A stretch of 64,000 bases of DNA. It comes from Paenibacillus polymyxa (GTDB taxonomy: Bacteria; Bacillota; Bacilli; Paenibacillales; Paenibacillaceae). The stretch lies in assembly GCF_015710975.1 (NCBI RefSeq), contig NZ_CP049783.1:3639501-3703500 (forward strand), read 5' to 3'. Both the position numbers and the translations under genes were made by a program. Positions within the stretch are counted from its first letter, which is position 1. The number at the start of each line of letters is the position of its first letter. Below the pieces are notes generated by a model. That model did no database searches and was not told the DNA's origin. It saw only the letters and a list, made by a program, of their open reading frames with translations. Below, one piece after another: positions 53,550 to 62,230 of the stretch.

Positions 53550-54260
53550 ATGCATATGCAATACCATATTCAATTATTCGCAGGTATGGCGGAGCAATTT
53601 GGTGACGTGCTCACTGTGGAACTTTCGCAGGAAACGGTGACCATTGCAGACATTCGAACAAGGCTGAATGAGTTGTACCCGGAGATAGCTTCACAACTGT
53701 CTAGTTGTTTTTTTACCCATCATCAAAAGTTGGCTTCTCCAGATGAACTTGTGCTTCCAACAGACGCAATTGCTCTTCATCAGTCAGCTCCCGGAATGGA
53801 GACGGTCGTTTCTAAATGCGGATTATATGCTATTACCTACGACCCGATTGATGCCAATGAGGTAACCTCAAAGGTACTCGACCCTTCTCATGGGGCTTCA
53901 TTGACCTTTAATGGCACGACTCGGGAATTTACACAAGGTCAGCGAACGGTGCTGCTTGAATATGAAGCATATGTGCCGATGGCGATGAACACGATGAAGC
54001 AAATTGGTGACGAAATTGCTGATCGCTGGCCGTCAACGCGCACTGCCATTACACATCGGCTTGGTACGGTAAGGATTGGAGAGACCAGTGTCGTGATTGC
54101 TGTTTCTGCTGCACACCGTGATACTTGCTACGAGGCCAGTCGCCATGCTATTGAACGCTTGAAGCAAATCGTACCAATTTGGAAAAAGGAAGTGTGGGAG
54201 GATGGCTCCGAGTGGAAGGGGCACCAGCTGGGTGGCTGGAATCCTCATAACACCCCATAA
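53550..54260 (+). CDS. moaE: MoaD-like/MoaE fusion, molybdopterin synthase catalytic subunit
   Basis: 236 residues in two domains. Residues 1-85 are a MoaD-like beta-grasp domain (it opens QYHIQLFAGMAEQFGD, similar to the moaD product just upstream) but lack the C-terminal Gly-Gly, ending ..HQSAPGMETV. Residues 90-230 are a full MoaE: LTFNGTTREF, LEYEAYVPMA, HRLGTVRIGE and the active-site end PIWKKEVWEDGSEWKG. The fused domain may hold the structural place of a carrier or have another role. The separate moaD supplies the sulfur carrier. AAGGGGG precedes the ATG. Confidence 0.9.
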   Translation: MHMQYHIQLFAGMAEQFGDVLTVELSQETVTIADIRTRLNELYPEIASQLSSCFFTHHQKLASPDELVLPTDAIALHQSAPGMETVVSKCGLYAITYDPIDANEVTSKVLDPSHGASLTFNGTTREFTQGQRTVLLEYEAYVPMAMNTMKQIGDEIADRWPSTRTAITHRLGTVRIGETSVVIAVSAAHRDTCYEASRHAIERLKQIVPIWKKEVWEDGSEWKGHQLGGWNPHNTP

Positions 54261-54350
54261 CTTTTGAGTTAGGCGGGACATCTGAACTTTTATCTTGTCT
54301 GATCGACTTGCAGCAATTAATGGATTAGAAGTATGGGGGCGTAAATAACG

Positions 54351-55430
54351 ATGTCTGAAATGAAAAAGGACCCAACAACGGATGCGGATGCAGAAGCACA
54401 CATGCAGGCGTCCCACGCCAGATATTCAAGACAAGAATTATTCGGAAAGATCGGGCTGACAGGACAACAAAATATCCGCAGCAAGCATGTGTTAATGGTA
54501 GGTGCTGGAGCACTAGGAACGGCCAATGCGGACATGCTGGTGCGAGCGGGCATCGGACGGTTGACGCTGGTAGATCGAGATTATGTAGACTGGAGTAACC
54601 TACAACGCCAGCAGCTCTACGACGAAGCAGATGCTCGTGAACAGATACCCAAGGTAGTGGCCGCCCAGAGGCGATTGCAGCAAATCAATTCGGACGTGGA
54701 CATCCGTGCGCTAGTCCAAGACGTATCACTAGAGGAAATCGGCGACATTGCAGCAGGAGTGGACCTCATCGTAGATGCCACTGACAATTTCGATACACGT
54801 CTGCTTATTAACGATTACGCCGTCAAGCACCAAATCCCCTGGATATATGGAGCGTGTGTAGGTAGTTACGGAACAACCTTTACGATCGTTCCAGGAGAGA
54901 CACCCTGTCTGCATTGCCTGCTCGGAACCGTACCGCTCGGCGGCGCAACCTGTGATACGGTCGGTGTGATCAGCCCGGCTGTACAGATGGTGGCAGCTTA
55001 CCAAAGTGCCGAAGCATTGAAGCTGCTCACTGGGGACAATTCAGCCTTGCAGGGCAAGCTGATTTCCTTCGATCTATGGAATAATCAACATCAGGCGATC
55101 CAAATCAGCGCCATGAAAAAAACGGATTGCCCGACGTGTGGAGAGCATCCGGTGTATCCATTTCTACAATTGGAGCATCAGGCTAAAACGGCTGTACTGT
55201 GCGGACGTGATACGGTTCAGATCCGACCGGTCACGGGCGCTGTACGCAATCTGAACGAAGCGGCCCGTCTGCTATCCCGTCAGGGGGGCCAAGTGGAGCA
55301 TAATCCATATCTAGTGTCCGTTGTCATTGGAGCGCATCGGTTGGTTCTTTTTCAGGATGGACGCGTTCTGATCCATGGCACCAAGGATATCGCCGAGGCG
55401 AGGTCTATTTATCACAAATATTTGGGTTAA
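54351..55430 (+). CDS. moeB: Molybdopterin synthase adenylyltransferase (MoeB/ThiF family)
   Basis: Activates the C-terminal glycine of MoaD by adenylation so that it can be thiolated. 359 residues. The ATP loop GAGALGT is near residue 50, RQQLY and DNFDTR follow, the cross-over loop GGATCDT has the cysteine, and zinc ligands are CLHC and CPTC. A C-terminal stretch of about 75 residues (from ILCGRDTVQIRP-like) is an extra small domain in place of rhodanese. It could also serve ThiS, but the position argues for molybdopterin. Confidence 0.9.
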   Translation: MSEMKKDPTTDADAEAHMQASHARYSRQELFGKIGLTGQQNIRSKHVLMVGAGALGTANADMLVRAGIGRLTLVDRDYVDWSNLQRQQLYDEADAREQIPKVVAAQRRLQQINSDVDIRALVQDVSLEEIGDIAAGVDLIVDATDNFDTRLLINDYAVKHQIPWIYGACVGSYGTTFTIVPGETPCLHCLLGTVPLGGATCDTVGVISPAVQMVAAYQSAEALKLLTGDNSALQGKLISFDLWNNQHQAIQISAMKKTDCPTCGEHPVYPFLQLEHQAKTAVLCGRDTVQIRPVTGAVRNLNEAARLLSRQGGQVEHNPYLVSVVIGAHRLVLFQDGRVLIHGTKDIAEARSIYHKYLG

Positions 55431-55505
55431 CCCAATAGATTCAGACCTTAATGAGCTGCGCACTGTCACCTCATTACGGAATTTAGAGGACAGGGGAAGA
55501 ACAAG

Positions 55506-56327
55506 TTGAAAAAGAAATTCGGGTACATATTCACATTCGTTGGATTGTTGGCATGGGTTCTGGCTGGATGCTCGTCTCAAGCTGCTGTACAGTCGACAGC
55601 GTCTGCGCCTAAAACAGAGTTGATCGTATCTGCCGCTGCGAGTCTTCAAGATAGTCTGAATACGCTCAAGGAACAGTATGAAAAGCAGCACCCAGATATC
55701 AAGCTTACCTTTAACTATGCGTCATCCGGTACTTTACAGAAACAAATTGAGCAGGGTGCACCCGCTGACGTATTTATTTCGGCAGGTATGAAGCAAATGA
55801 AGGCTTTAACCGATGCATCATTAGTGGAAAAAAATAGCGTACTGCTTCAAAATAAACTGGTTGTGGTTGTTCCGCAAGATAAAGCCAAGAGCACAGACAA
55901 CAAGGGTATTACGCTCAATGATCTGACAAGTCCTTCTTACATGAAGCTTGCCGTTGGGGAGCCTACTACTGTTCCGGCCGGACAGTATTCCAAAGAATCG
56001 CTGACAAAGGCCGGATTATGGGACAAGCTGGAACCGAAAATGGTATTCGCCAAAGACGTAAGACAGGTATTAAATTATGTTGAAACAGGCAATGCCGATG
56101 CTGGACTCGTTTATTTGACAGATGCCAAATCATCCGATAAAACGGTCGTAGCGCTAGAAGTACCTGAGGAATTGCACGCACCTATCCTGTATCCAGAAGG
56201 CATCGTAAAGGCAACCAAGCACAGCAAGGAAGCAGGCGAGTTTGTTGATTTTCTGCGTACAGATGAAGCCATGAGCGTATTCAGTAAAGATGGATTTTCA
56301 GCTCCAGCAGAAACAACCGGGAAATAG
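55506..56327 (+). CDS. modA: Molybdate ABC transporter substrate-binding lipoprotein
   Basis: An extracytoplasmic molybdate/tungstate-binding lipoprotein, 273 residues. Lipobox L-A-G-C (Cys22). The mature protein opens ELIVSAAASLQDSL, with the oxyanion-binding Ser residues, and contains FNYASSGTLQKQIEQGAPADVFISA, of which FISA is diagnostic. It starts with TTG at 55506 after AGGGGAAGA. modB follows after 27 bases. Confidence 0.95.
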   Translation: MKKKFGYIFTFVGLLAWVLAGCSSQAAVQSTASAPKTELIVSAAASLQDSLNTLKEQYEKQHPDIKLTFNYASSGTLQKQIEQGAPADVFISAGMKQMKALTDASLVEKNSVLLQNKLVVVVPQDKAKSTDNKGITLNDLTSPSYMKLAVGEPTTVPAGQYSKESLTKAGLWDKLEPKMVFAKDVRQVLNYVETGNADAGLVYLTDAKSSDKTVVALEVPEELHAPILYPEGIVKATKHSKEAGEFVDFLRTDEAMSVFSKDGFSAPAETTGK

Positions 56328-56354
56328 AATTCACAGATAAAGGAGGGGGTCCCG

Positions 56355-57020
56355 TTGGATTGGTCGGCTTTTCTTCCTCCGGTTATCGTATCTGTTAAAG
56401 TCGCTGTCGTTGCCAGCATCATTGTCTTTTTATTAGCAACTGTGGTAGCTCGGATGATGGCGAACTGCAAGCTGCGGAGAGGAATCAGTGTGATTGAGAC
56501 CGTTCTGCTTCTTCCACTTGTTTTGCCTCCCACTGTTGTCGGCTTTATATTGCTCATCTTGCTGGGAAGGAAAAGTTGGATTGGCGCTGCCTTTGAAAGC
56601 CTGTTCCAGCAGACGATTGTATTTACATGGGGAGCCGCAGTGGTGGCGGCGGTAGTTGTTGCTTTTCCACTGGCTTATCGGACGATCAAAGCAGGTTTTG
56701 AAGCTGTAGAACCCGAAGTAGAGCAGGCTGCACGTGCGCAAGGTGCCAACGAATGGCAAGTGTTTCGCCATATTACGATGCCCCTTGCCTACCGACCGCT
56801 TATTTCAGGGTACATTCTCGGATTTGCCCGAGGGTTAGGGGAATTTGGTGCTACACTGATGCTTGCGGGTAATATTCCTGAACAGACTCAAACCCTGCCT
56901 ACGGCGATTTACACCGCGTCCGAGGTCGGAAATATGACACTCTCCTGGAGCTGGGTAGCCGTCATTATCCTATTCTCTTTTATCATGTTGATGCTATCGA
57001 ATCGACTGGTGAAGGACTAG
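56355..57020 (+). CDS. modB: Molybdate ABC transporter permease
   Basis: The membrane channel subunit, 221 residues, about five helices. The EAA loop EQAARAQGANEWQVFRHITM is near residue 128, where the ATPase docks. It starts with TTG at 56355 after GGAGGGGG. No modC ATPase gene follows, so the energy subunit must come from elsewhere or be shared. Confidence 0.9.
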   Translation: MDWSAFLPPVIVSVKVAVVASIIVFLLATVVARMMANCKLRRGISVIETVLLLPLVLPPTVVGFILLILLGRKSWIGAAFESLFQQTIVFTWGAAVVAAVVVAFPLAYRTIKAGFEAVEPEVEQAARAQGANEWQVFRHITMPLAYRPLISGYILGFARGLGEFGATLMLAGNIPEQTQTLPTAIYTASEVGNMTLSWSWVAVIILFSFIMLMLSNRLVKD

Positions 57021-57042
57021 TCCGTTTGGATTCAGTAATATA

Positions 57043-57076
57043 CGCAGTCTGTCCGATCGGGCGGGCTGCGTTTTCT
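57043..57076 (+). terminator. Terminator after modB
   Basis: CGCAGTCTGTCCG and CGGGCGGGCTGCG pair imperfectly, with TTTTCTTTTC following. It ends the molybdenum gene run. Confidence 0.75.
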
Positions 57077-57205
57077 TTTCTATGACGTTCAATGGTAAGC
57101 ATGTTCCAAGAATCACTTTCGCTTCATCTCTGTTTTATATGATAGGAATCGGTTATGATGGAAATAGTAACAAGGATTTTAGTAGATTTAGGAGAGCGGT
57201 GCGAT

Positions 57206-57553
57206 ATGAGAAAGGAAACGGGTTTTAACGAAATTATTCGAAAAGTACGTAAAGAGCTATTTGGAAAAGGCCCGGAACGCATACATACAACCTTTGTAGA
57301 TAATATGGCCATCACAATGCTATACGGTAATTTAACTCCATCCGAAAAGTTTCTTGCGCAAGAGGATGCAGGAAGAGAGATGGTGCATGCAGCTCGAACC
57401 AAAATGGTACAAAAAATCTATCCTGTACAGTTCAATAAAGAACTGGAGGATTATATGGATTCCCGCTTACTGCATCTCTTTTCAGATATTAAAGTGGAAG
57501 AAGATATAGCCATCTCCGTTTTTGTATTTGAGGATAATATTGCTGTGAAATAA
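57206..57553 (+). CDS. DUF2294 family protein
   Basis: A 115-residue soluble protein of the DUF2294 family, widespread in Bacillales and unknown in function. KELFGKGPERIHTTF and LTPSEKFLAQEDAGREMVHAART are its conserved blocks. The ATG at 57206 (GGAGAGCGG ahead) agrees with the family N-terminus; an ATG at 57155 would add 17 unusual residues. In some bacteria members accompany bicarbonate or sodium transport genes, but nothing like that is adjacent here. Confidence 0.8.
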   Translation: MRKETGFNEIIRKVRKELFGKGPERIHTTFVDNMAITMLYGNLTPSEKFLAQEDAGREMVHAARTKMVQKIYPVQFNKELEDYMDSRLLHLFSDIKVEEDIAISVFVFEDNIAVK

Positions 57554-57653
57554 AAAGAGAAGGTGAAACCGACATTGGATTGTATATTGTTGGGGAGTTC
57601 AGCAGCACCTTTGATTAATAGATACTATGAAAAGCGAAGGAGCTACATAGTTT

Positions 57654-58391
57654 ATGAAAAAAGATGATTTTGGAAATAGAATGAAGGAATATGAAAATGC
57701 TTATAGATTAAGTTTACCCCGCCGTTTACCCGTAATTATCAGAATCGATGGTGCTCATTTTCATACCTTTACACGTGGGATGACGAAACCTTTTGATGAG
57801 AAGCTAATCTTTGCGTTATGGGAGACGTGCAAATATCTGGCCTATAATATTATGGGCTGTAAACTGGTGTACCATCAGAGTGATGAAATCTCTCTGCTTC
57901 TTACGAATTACGACAAATTAACGACACAATCATGGTTTGAAAATAATCTTCAAAAGATGGTGTCTATATCTGCCTCTCTGGCTACTGCCAAATTTAACGA
58001 GGAAATCCAGAAAGTTTATCCGGATAAGCCTCTAGCTACTTTTGATGCAAGAGCATGGGTTTTGCCTCACGATGAGGTTGCAAACTACTTTCTATGGAGA
58101 CAACAAGACGCTACTAAAAACAGCATTTCTATGGTAGCTCAAGCTCATTTCAGGCATTCAGAACTACAAGGATTAAACGGAAATCAGCTTCAAGACAAGC
58201 TTTTTGTGGAAAAAGGGCTGAACTGGAATGACCTTCCGGTCTGGCAAAAGCGGGGAATCTGCATTACCAAACAACAGTATAACAAAGGAGAAGCCGTCAG
58301 AAGCAAGTGGGATGTTGACCATCAGACACCAATCTTCTCACAAAATAGAGATTATATTAACCAATATGTATACTTGGACAAGGATGTGTGA
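57654..58391 (+). CDS. Thg1-like 3'-5' nucleotidyltransferase (TLP)
   Basis: A bacterial relative of tRNA-His guanylyltransferase that adds nucleotides in the 3'-to-5' direction, best known for repairing 5'-truncated tRNAs. 245 residues. The two metal-binding carboxylate sites are present: IIRIDGAHFHTFTRG (near residue 30) and YHQSDEISLLL (near 76). A C-terminal W-D-V-D-H-Q-T-P stretch follows the family pattern. GAAGGAG precedes the ATG. A P-loop kinase gene starts three bases after its stop, suggesting a joint RNA-processing role. Confidence 0.9.
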   Translation: MKKDDFGNRMKEYENAYRLSLPRRLPVIIRIDGAHFHTFTRGMTKPFDEKLIFALWETCKYLAYNIMGCKLVYHQSDEISLLLTNYDKLTTQSWFENNLQKMVSISASLATAKFNEEIQKVYPDKPLATFDARAWVLPHDEVANYFLWRQQDATKNSISMVAQAHFRHSELQGLNGNQLQDKLFVEKGLNWNDLPVWQKRGICITKQQYNKGEAVRSKWDVDHQTPIFSQNRDYINQYVYLDKDV

Positions 58392-58394
58392 GGT

Positions 58395-58832
58395 TTGGAG
58401 TGTGTCATTTTTATAGGAATTCAGGCTTCGGGCAAGTCGACTTTTTATAAAGAACGATTCTTCAAAACACATATGCGGATAAATCTTGATATGCTTAAAA
58501 CACGGAAAAGGGAAAATATGTACCTTCAGACCTCCATCGAAACGATGCAGCGTTTTGTAGTGGACAATACCAATCCCACAGTCGAAGAACGAAAGAAATA
58601 TATAGATGCTTGTAAAAACAAGGGATTTAAAATCATTGGCTACTACTTTGAACCTGATTATGCTGAATCTATTAAGCGTAATGAGCAGCGCACAGGCAAA
58701 GAGTATATTCCTGAAATCGGTATTAAAAGTGTAATGAGTAAACTAGAGGTCCCAAGTTACGAAGAAGGATTTGATGAAATTTACAGCGTGATTTCGAGTG
58801 AAGGGACGTTTCGGATCGAAAAGCAACCATAG
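58395..58832 (+). CDS. P-loop kinase (polynucleotide kinase-like)
   Basis: A 145-residue ATP-binding protein. Walker A is GIQASGKST (residues 8-16), RINLDML resembles the substrate-binding strand of polynucleotide kinases, and VDNTNPTVEERKKYI and YFEPDYAESIKRNEQRTGK (lid arginines) are close to 5'-kinase domains of the T4 Pnkp type. It starts with TTG at 58395, directly after the Thg1-like gene, so translation is probably coupled. The likely act is 5'-phosphorylation of an RNA end before or after 3'-5' addition. This is inferred from family and position. Confidence 0.8.
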   Translation: MECVIFIGIQASGKSTFYKERFFKTHMRINLDMLKTRKRENMYLQTSIETMQRFVVDNTNPTVEERKKYIDACKNKGFKIIGYYFEPDYAESIKRNEQRTGKEYIPEIGIKSVMSKLEVPSYEEGFDEIYSVISSEGTFRIEKQP

Positions 58833-58858
58833 AACCGTACAATTTAGGAGGAGCATCC

Positions 58859-59689
58859 ATGAACATACCAGAGAGATTTATCAAACGTTTTCCAGCATAC
58901 GAGGACGTATTTGCCAGCGATCTTGAACATCACCGCAAGCACCTTCTGCCAATTTGCTCGATTAATCTCCAATTTTTATTTCCAGAGCAGGACGAGTGGC
59001 TTCATTTTCTTTCCGTAAAAGAAATCCACGAAGGCTGTGTGGGTGAAAATACTCAGCAATTTCATACCTTATATACCAAGGAAGATATGCTGGGATTCGA
59101 TGTAATTGACGGCAAATACAAATTCGAAGCAGACTGGAATTATTTTAGTCTTCATCAGAAAGAGCAATTAGAAGCCACCTATGAGGCGCTGAAATCTACC
59201 GGAGATAAAGCGTACCTACGTATGAAGAGAGAAGTCATGGCACTGGACGGACTGGAACAGGTGTACATAGCTAATGAACAAGACTACGAAGCTCGCAAAG
59301 CATTTTTCCTGGAAAACCATAAAATTTATCCATATTCCTCCTTTGGAGAGGCCAAAAAGTCTGTGGAAGAGCTCACTCACGATTTTGAGGAAAAACAATC
59401 CAGTGGTTGGGGGCTAAGCTTTCCCGAAGTCAACGGTATTCTGGATGACATCGCATTTCAGTCTGATGAGGCCCAAAGCTACATCAAGGAATATGACGAA
59501 TCCTTGGAAGAAATGCTCAAGTTCGAGCAAACCAATCTGCTTCATGTGCCTAAACGTGCCAATGGTGAGACATTTACCTATATCGGTTCTTTCACCGGAT
59601 ATTATTTTCAAGCGTTTGGAGCCGATAAGGTTTACTTATTTTATGATAGAGAATTAAGGAAAGCGATAATTTGCTTCGAGTATTCCTAG
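58859..59689 (+). CDS. Hypothetical protein, third gene of the Thg1 cluster
   Basis: A 276-residue acidic, soluble protein, Tyr/Phe-rich and without recognised motif. It has a central region with SGWGLSFPEVNGILDD and a C-terminal beta-rich end ETFTYIGSFTGYYFQAFGADKVYLFYD. The style recalls DUF1963 or SMI1-like domains, but I cannot support either. TTAGGAGGAG precedes the ATG, 26 bases after the kinase gene, so the three may be one operon. A terminator follows. Confidence 0.65.
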   Translation: MNIPERFIKRFPAYEDVFASDLEHHRKHLLPICSINLQFLFPEQDEWLHFLSVKEIHEGCVGENTQQFHTLYTKEDMLGFDVIDGKYKFEADWNYFSLHQKEQLEATYEALKSTGDKAYLRMKREVMALDGLEQVYIANEQDYEARKAFFLENHKIYPYSSFGEAKKSVEELTHDFEEKQSSGWGLSFPEVNGILDDIAFQSDEAQSYIKEYDESLEEMLKFEQTNLLHVPKRANGETFTYIGSFTGYYFQAFGADKVYLFYDRELRKAIICFEYS

Positions 59690-59697
59690 GATATAGA

Positions 59698-59721
59698 AAA
59701 AGCTCCCGAGATGGGAGCTTT
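59698..59721. terminator. Bidirectional terminator
   Basis: AAAGCTCCC-GAGAT-GGGAGCTTT with AT-rich flanks, between converging genes. Confidence 0.8.
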
Positions 59722-59726
59722 AAAAT

Positions 59727-60215
59727 TTATTTCTTATTGATCTTCACATCGTGCTCTTTAGCCAGTGTGTTAACCTGTTCACCAAAATCTCTAAAGAGCT
59801 TTTTACCCTCGCTAAGCTTGGTGTTACTTTCATTAATTAAGTTTAGATCTCCTTTTTCCAACGCATCGATCATCGTAATGAGTGCTTCTTTTTGAGTGCT
59901 AACCGCCTTGATGTAGGTTTCGTGGACGGCCCGTACCTCAGGAGTTTCCGTCTTTACTGCTTCAACTTTATCGAGGTATTTGGTGTATTCTGGGATAATA
60001 TCATCTCGTAACGTATTATATAGTGTTTCATCATCTGTGAAGTTATCCCCGGTCACAGATTCATATTTTTCAGTTACTGCTTTTTCATCTTGTGTTAACG
60101 GAAGCATTCCATCATTCACATAGGTAATTAAATCTTTTTTTACCGGATCGGTAGAGCAAGCTGCCAAAATTGAAAAGCAACACAATACTAACATAAATAT
60201 ACTAAGTTTTTTCAT
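59727..60215 (-). CDS. Small helical lipoprotein
   Basis: 162 residues. A signal peptide with lipobox L-A-A-C (Cys20), then an all-helical, charged mature part of about 140 residues with coiled-coil tendency, ending in a Lys-rich tail. It resembles cell-surface lipoproteins of Bacillales with unknown role. AAAAAGGGGAA is upstream of the ATG at 60215. It stands alone. The 337-bp stretch 60216-60552 to its right holds the two divergent promoters and a small hairpin (CCTGATTCTCCAGG), and no gene. Confidence 0.8.
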   Translation of the reverse strand: MKKLSIFMLVLCCFSILAACSTDPVKKDLITYVNDGMLPLTQDEKAVTEKYESVTGDNFTDDETLYNTLRDDIIPEYTKYLDKVEAVKTETPEVRAVHETYIKAVSTQKEALITMIDALEKGDLNLINESNTKLSEGKKLFRDFGEQVNTLAKEHDVKINKK

Positions 60216-60552
60216 CTGTATTCCCCTTTTTCTATGTATGTTTATGGGTAATTAGATATATTACTTAGTCTAAAAGAACTACCCATATCAGTTTATTATA
60301 TCGTATGAATAAGAGAATGGTAGGATTTTTATGGTAAAAAGGTGTCTAAAGTAAGTCTATTATCCTAGTATTATCATTTAATCTATGGATTCTAGAGCTT
60401 TCTATTTTAGGAAATGACGACTAAAAATATTTACTACAATATATTCCATTAGAACCAAGAATGTTTTATGATAGAGACAACAGCCTAGAAGATACCCTGA
60501 TTCTCCAGGGAATAGCGGGAATTCCTTAAACCATTTGAGAGGGGATTTCAGT

Positions 60553-62019
60553 ATGAAGAGGTTCAGAAAGGCTATTTCAGTTATGCTAAGCTTGATGCTC
60601 CTGTTTGCTTTTGGGATGACTGCAAACGCGAGTCAAGGTACAGAGTTGAACAAGGAAAAACAAGCTATTGAAGCTGATTCCAGTTTTCAGCTAACAACGA
60701 ACAACGAAGATGTTATTGAGCATTTAACCCGGGTGGACAAGCCTGAAGGTATTACATCCTCCGTTTATAACATGCAGGAAAATATCAATTTTAAAGCACC
60801 AGAGACATTCTCTTTGAAAAGGGAGACCCTTCCTTCCCTGAAAGCTAGTCCAACGGCAGCCACAGCTTCTTCTGCTACGTATTCAGGTACAATTACGGAA
60901 GAGGGAGGCACGCAGTTTTTATATCCGATTTATGTGAAGCCAGGTGAATTGTTGCAGGCACAGTTGGATGGTCCATTTTCAGAGCAGCTTGACTATGACT
61001 TATACTTGTACGAATTTGATATGACAACAGGGGATATCAACCCCAATGCTATTGACGCCTCCACCTATGGAACCTATTTTAACAAGTATGAACAGGGATC
61101 GGCATCACTTCCTGAAAACGTAGGAAGCCGCAATGCTACCGGATCTGAGAAAGCTTACGCAGTTGCAGTCCATTCCAAAAAGGGATCGAGCATAAATGAT
61201 CCTTTCTATTTAACCGTGGATGTAAACTCCCAATATGATGCCTATGAACCGGATGAGAGTGCTTTTCATGCCTATAACTTTACATTTAGTACAGGGGGAT
61301 CTACCCTTAATTCACGCTCCATTCATTCAGGAATTGACAATGATTGGTATCAAATCACAATTCCTGCGAATCGCAATTATGATGGTTTGAATGTCAAACT
61401 GGACAGCACTTCGGAAAGCTACGGTTACAAAGCGGAAGTTTATGGGGCTCTTAGTGGCAACCAAATGGCGCTTCTGCCGCAAACCAATCATAATGTCACT
61501 TTGAATACGGGAACCTACTATGTGCGAGTGTACACCACAAACCAGTATTCACCGGACCATTTATATGCACTCACACTTAAACCAGTACTTCGGGCTGGAA
61601 AAATTGTAATTAACGGTTATGACTCTAAAAACGGTCCGAATGACTATCCATCCTACTCTTACGGTCGCCATTATCGGGTTAATGGAAACACCAGCCTGAC
61701 TGTAAAGGGTGTTGTTACTACAACGGATAATTATCCAGTAGCAAATGCACCAGTTAATGTGACATGGTTGAACCAGAACTGGACTGAAAGCAGCGGGAAT
61801 CGAACTCGTACAGGTACTGGTTATACGGATCAAAATGGAGCCTTTAGTGTGACCCTTTCCCTGCCGCATTCTACGGGAAGTATTGCAGAATACTTGTCTG
61901 GTCCCATAAGCTTTACACATTACTATGATCTTTCAGGTGTAGCTGCCCAGGTGTCAGGTACTTCACTTACAGCTACAGATATTGTATATCACTTTGCTTA
62001 TAGCATTTATGGTGGTTGA
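60553..62019 (+). CDS. Secreted protein with pre-peptidase-like beta domains
   Basis: 488 residues. A Sec signal peptide (cleavage near MTANA-SQG, residue 26), then a Ser/Thr-rich region and two beta-sandwich stretches resembling bacterial pre-peptidase C-terminal domains: about 110-230 with YDLYLYEFD and 240-345 with DNDWYQITIPAN and GTYYVRVYTT. A third, Ig-like domain covers about 365-450 (ANAPVNVTWLNQNW, YTDQNGAFSVTL). No catalytic motif is seen. It may be an adhesin or wall-associated binding protein. The ATG at 60553 follows GAGAGGGGA. Confidence 0.75.
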   Translation: MKRFRKAISVMLSLMLLFAFGMTANASQGTELNKEKQAIEADSSFQLTTNNEDVIEHLTRVDKPEGITSSVYNMQENINFKAPETFSLKRETLPSLKASPTAATASSATYSGTITEEGGTQFLYPIYVKPGELLQAQLDGPFSEQLDYDLYLYEFDMTTGDINPNAIDASTYGTYFNKYEQGSASLPENVGSRNATGSEKAYAVAVHSKKGSSINDPFYLTVDVNSQYDAYEPDESAFHAYNFTFSTGGSTLNSRSIHSGIDNDWYQITIPANRNYDGLNVKLDSTSESYGYKAEVYGALSGNQMALLPQTNHNVTLNTGTYYVRVYTTNQYSPDHLYALTLKPVLRAGKIVINGYDSKNGPNDYPSYSYGRHYRVNGNTSLTVKGVVTTTDNYPVANAPVNVTWLNQNWTESSGNRTRTGTGYTDQNGAFSVTLSLPHSTGSIAEYLSGPISFTHYYDLSGVAAQVSGTSLTATDIVYHFAYSIYGG

Positions 62020-62113
62020 TGTACTGTCTATAAAGCAATGACAACGTCAGATTGTTTATTTTAACAATTTATATTCAGAGTCAGGATCTTGCTTCAAAAA
62101 TTGTTCATTTTTA

Positions 62114-62150
62114 GGACAAAGCATATATTCATTCCATATATGCTTTGTCC
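62114..62150. repeat. Perfect hairpin without T tract
   Basis: GGACAAAGCATATA (62114-62127) pairs perfectly with 62137-62150 around nine bases. No T run follows on the plus strand; TAAAAATGAAC follows on the minus strand. It may still help end the upstream transcript. Confidence 0.55.
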
Positions 62151-62230
62151 GATATATATAGCAACAGGGTTACATTACATCGTACATACGCCTTAGATTG
62201 CCTGTTACAAACATGACAGGAGGAAGTAGA

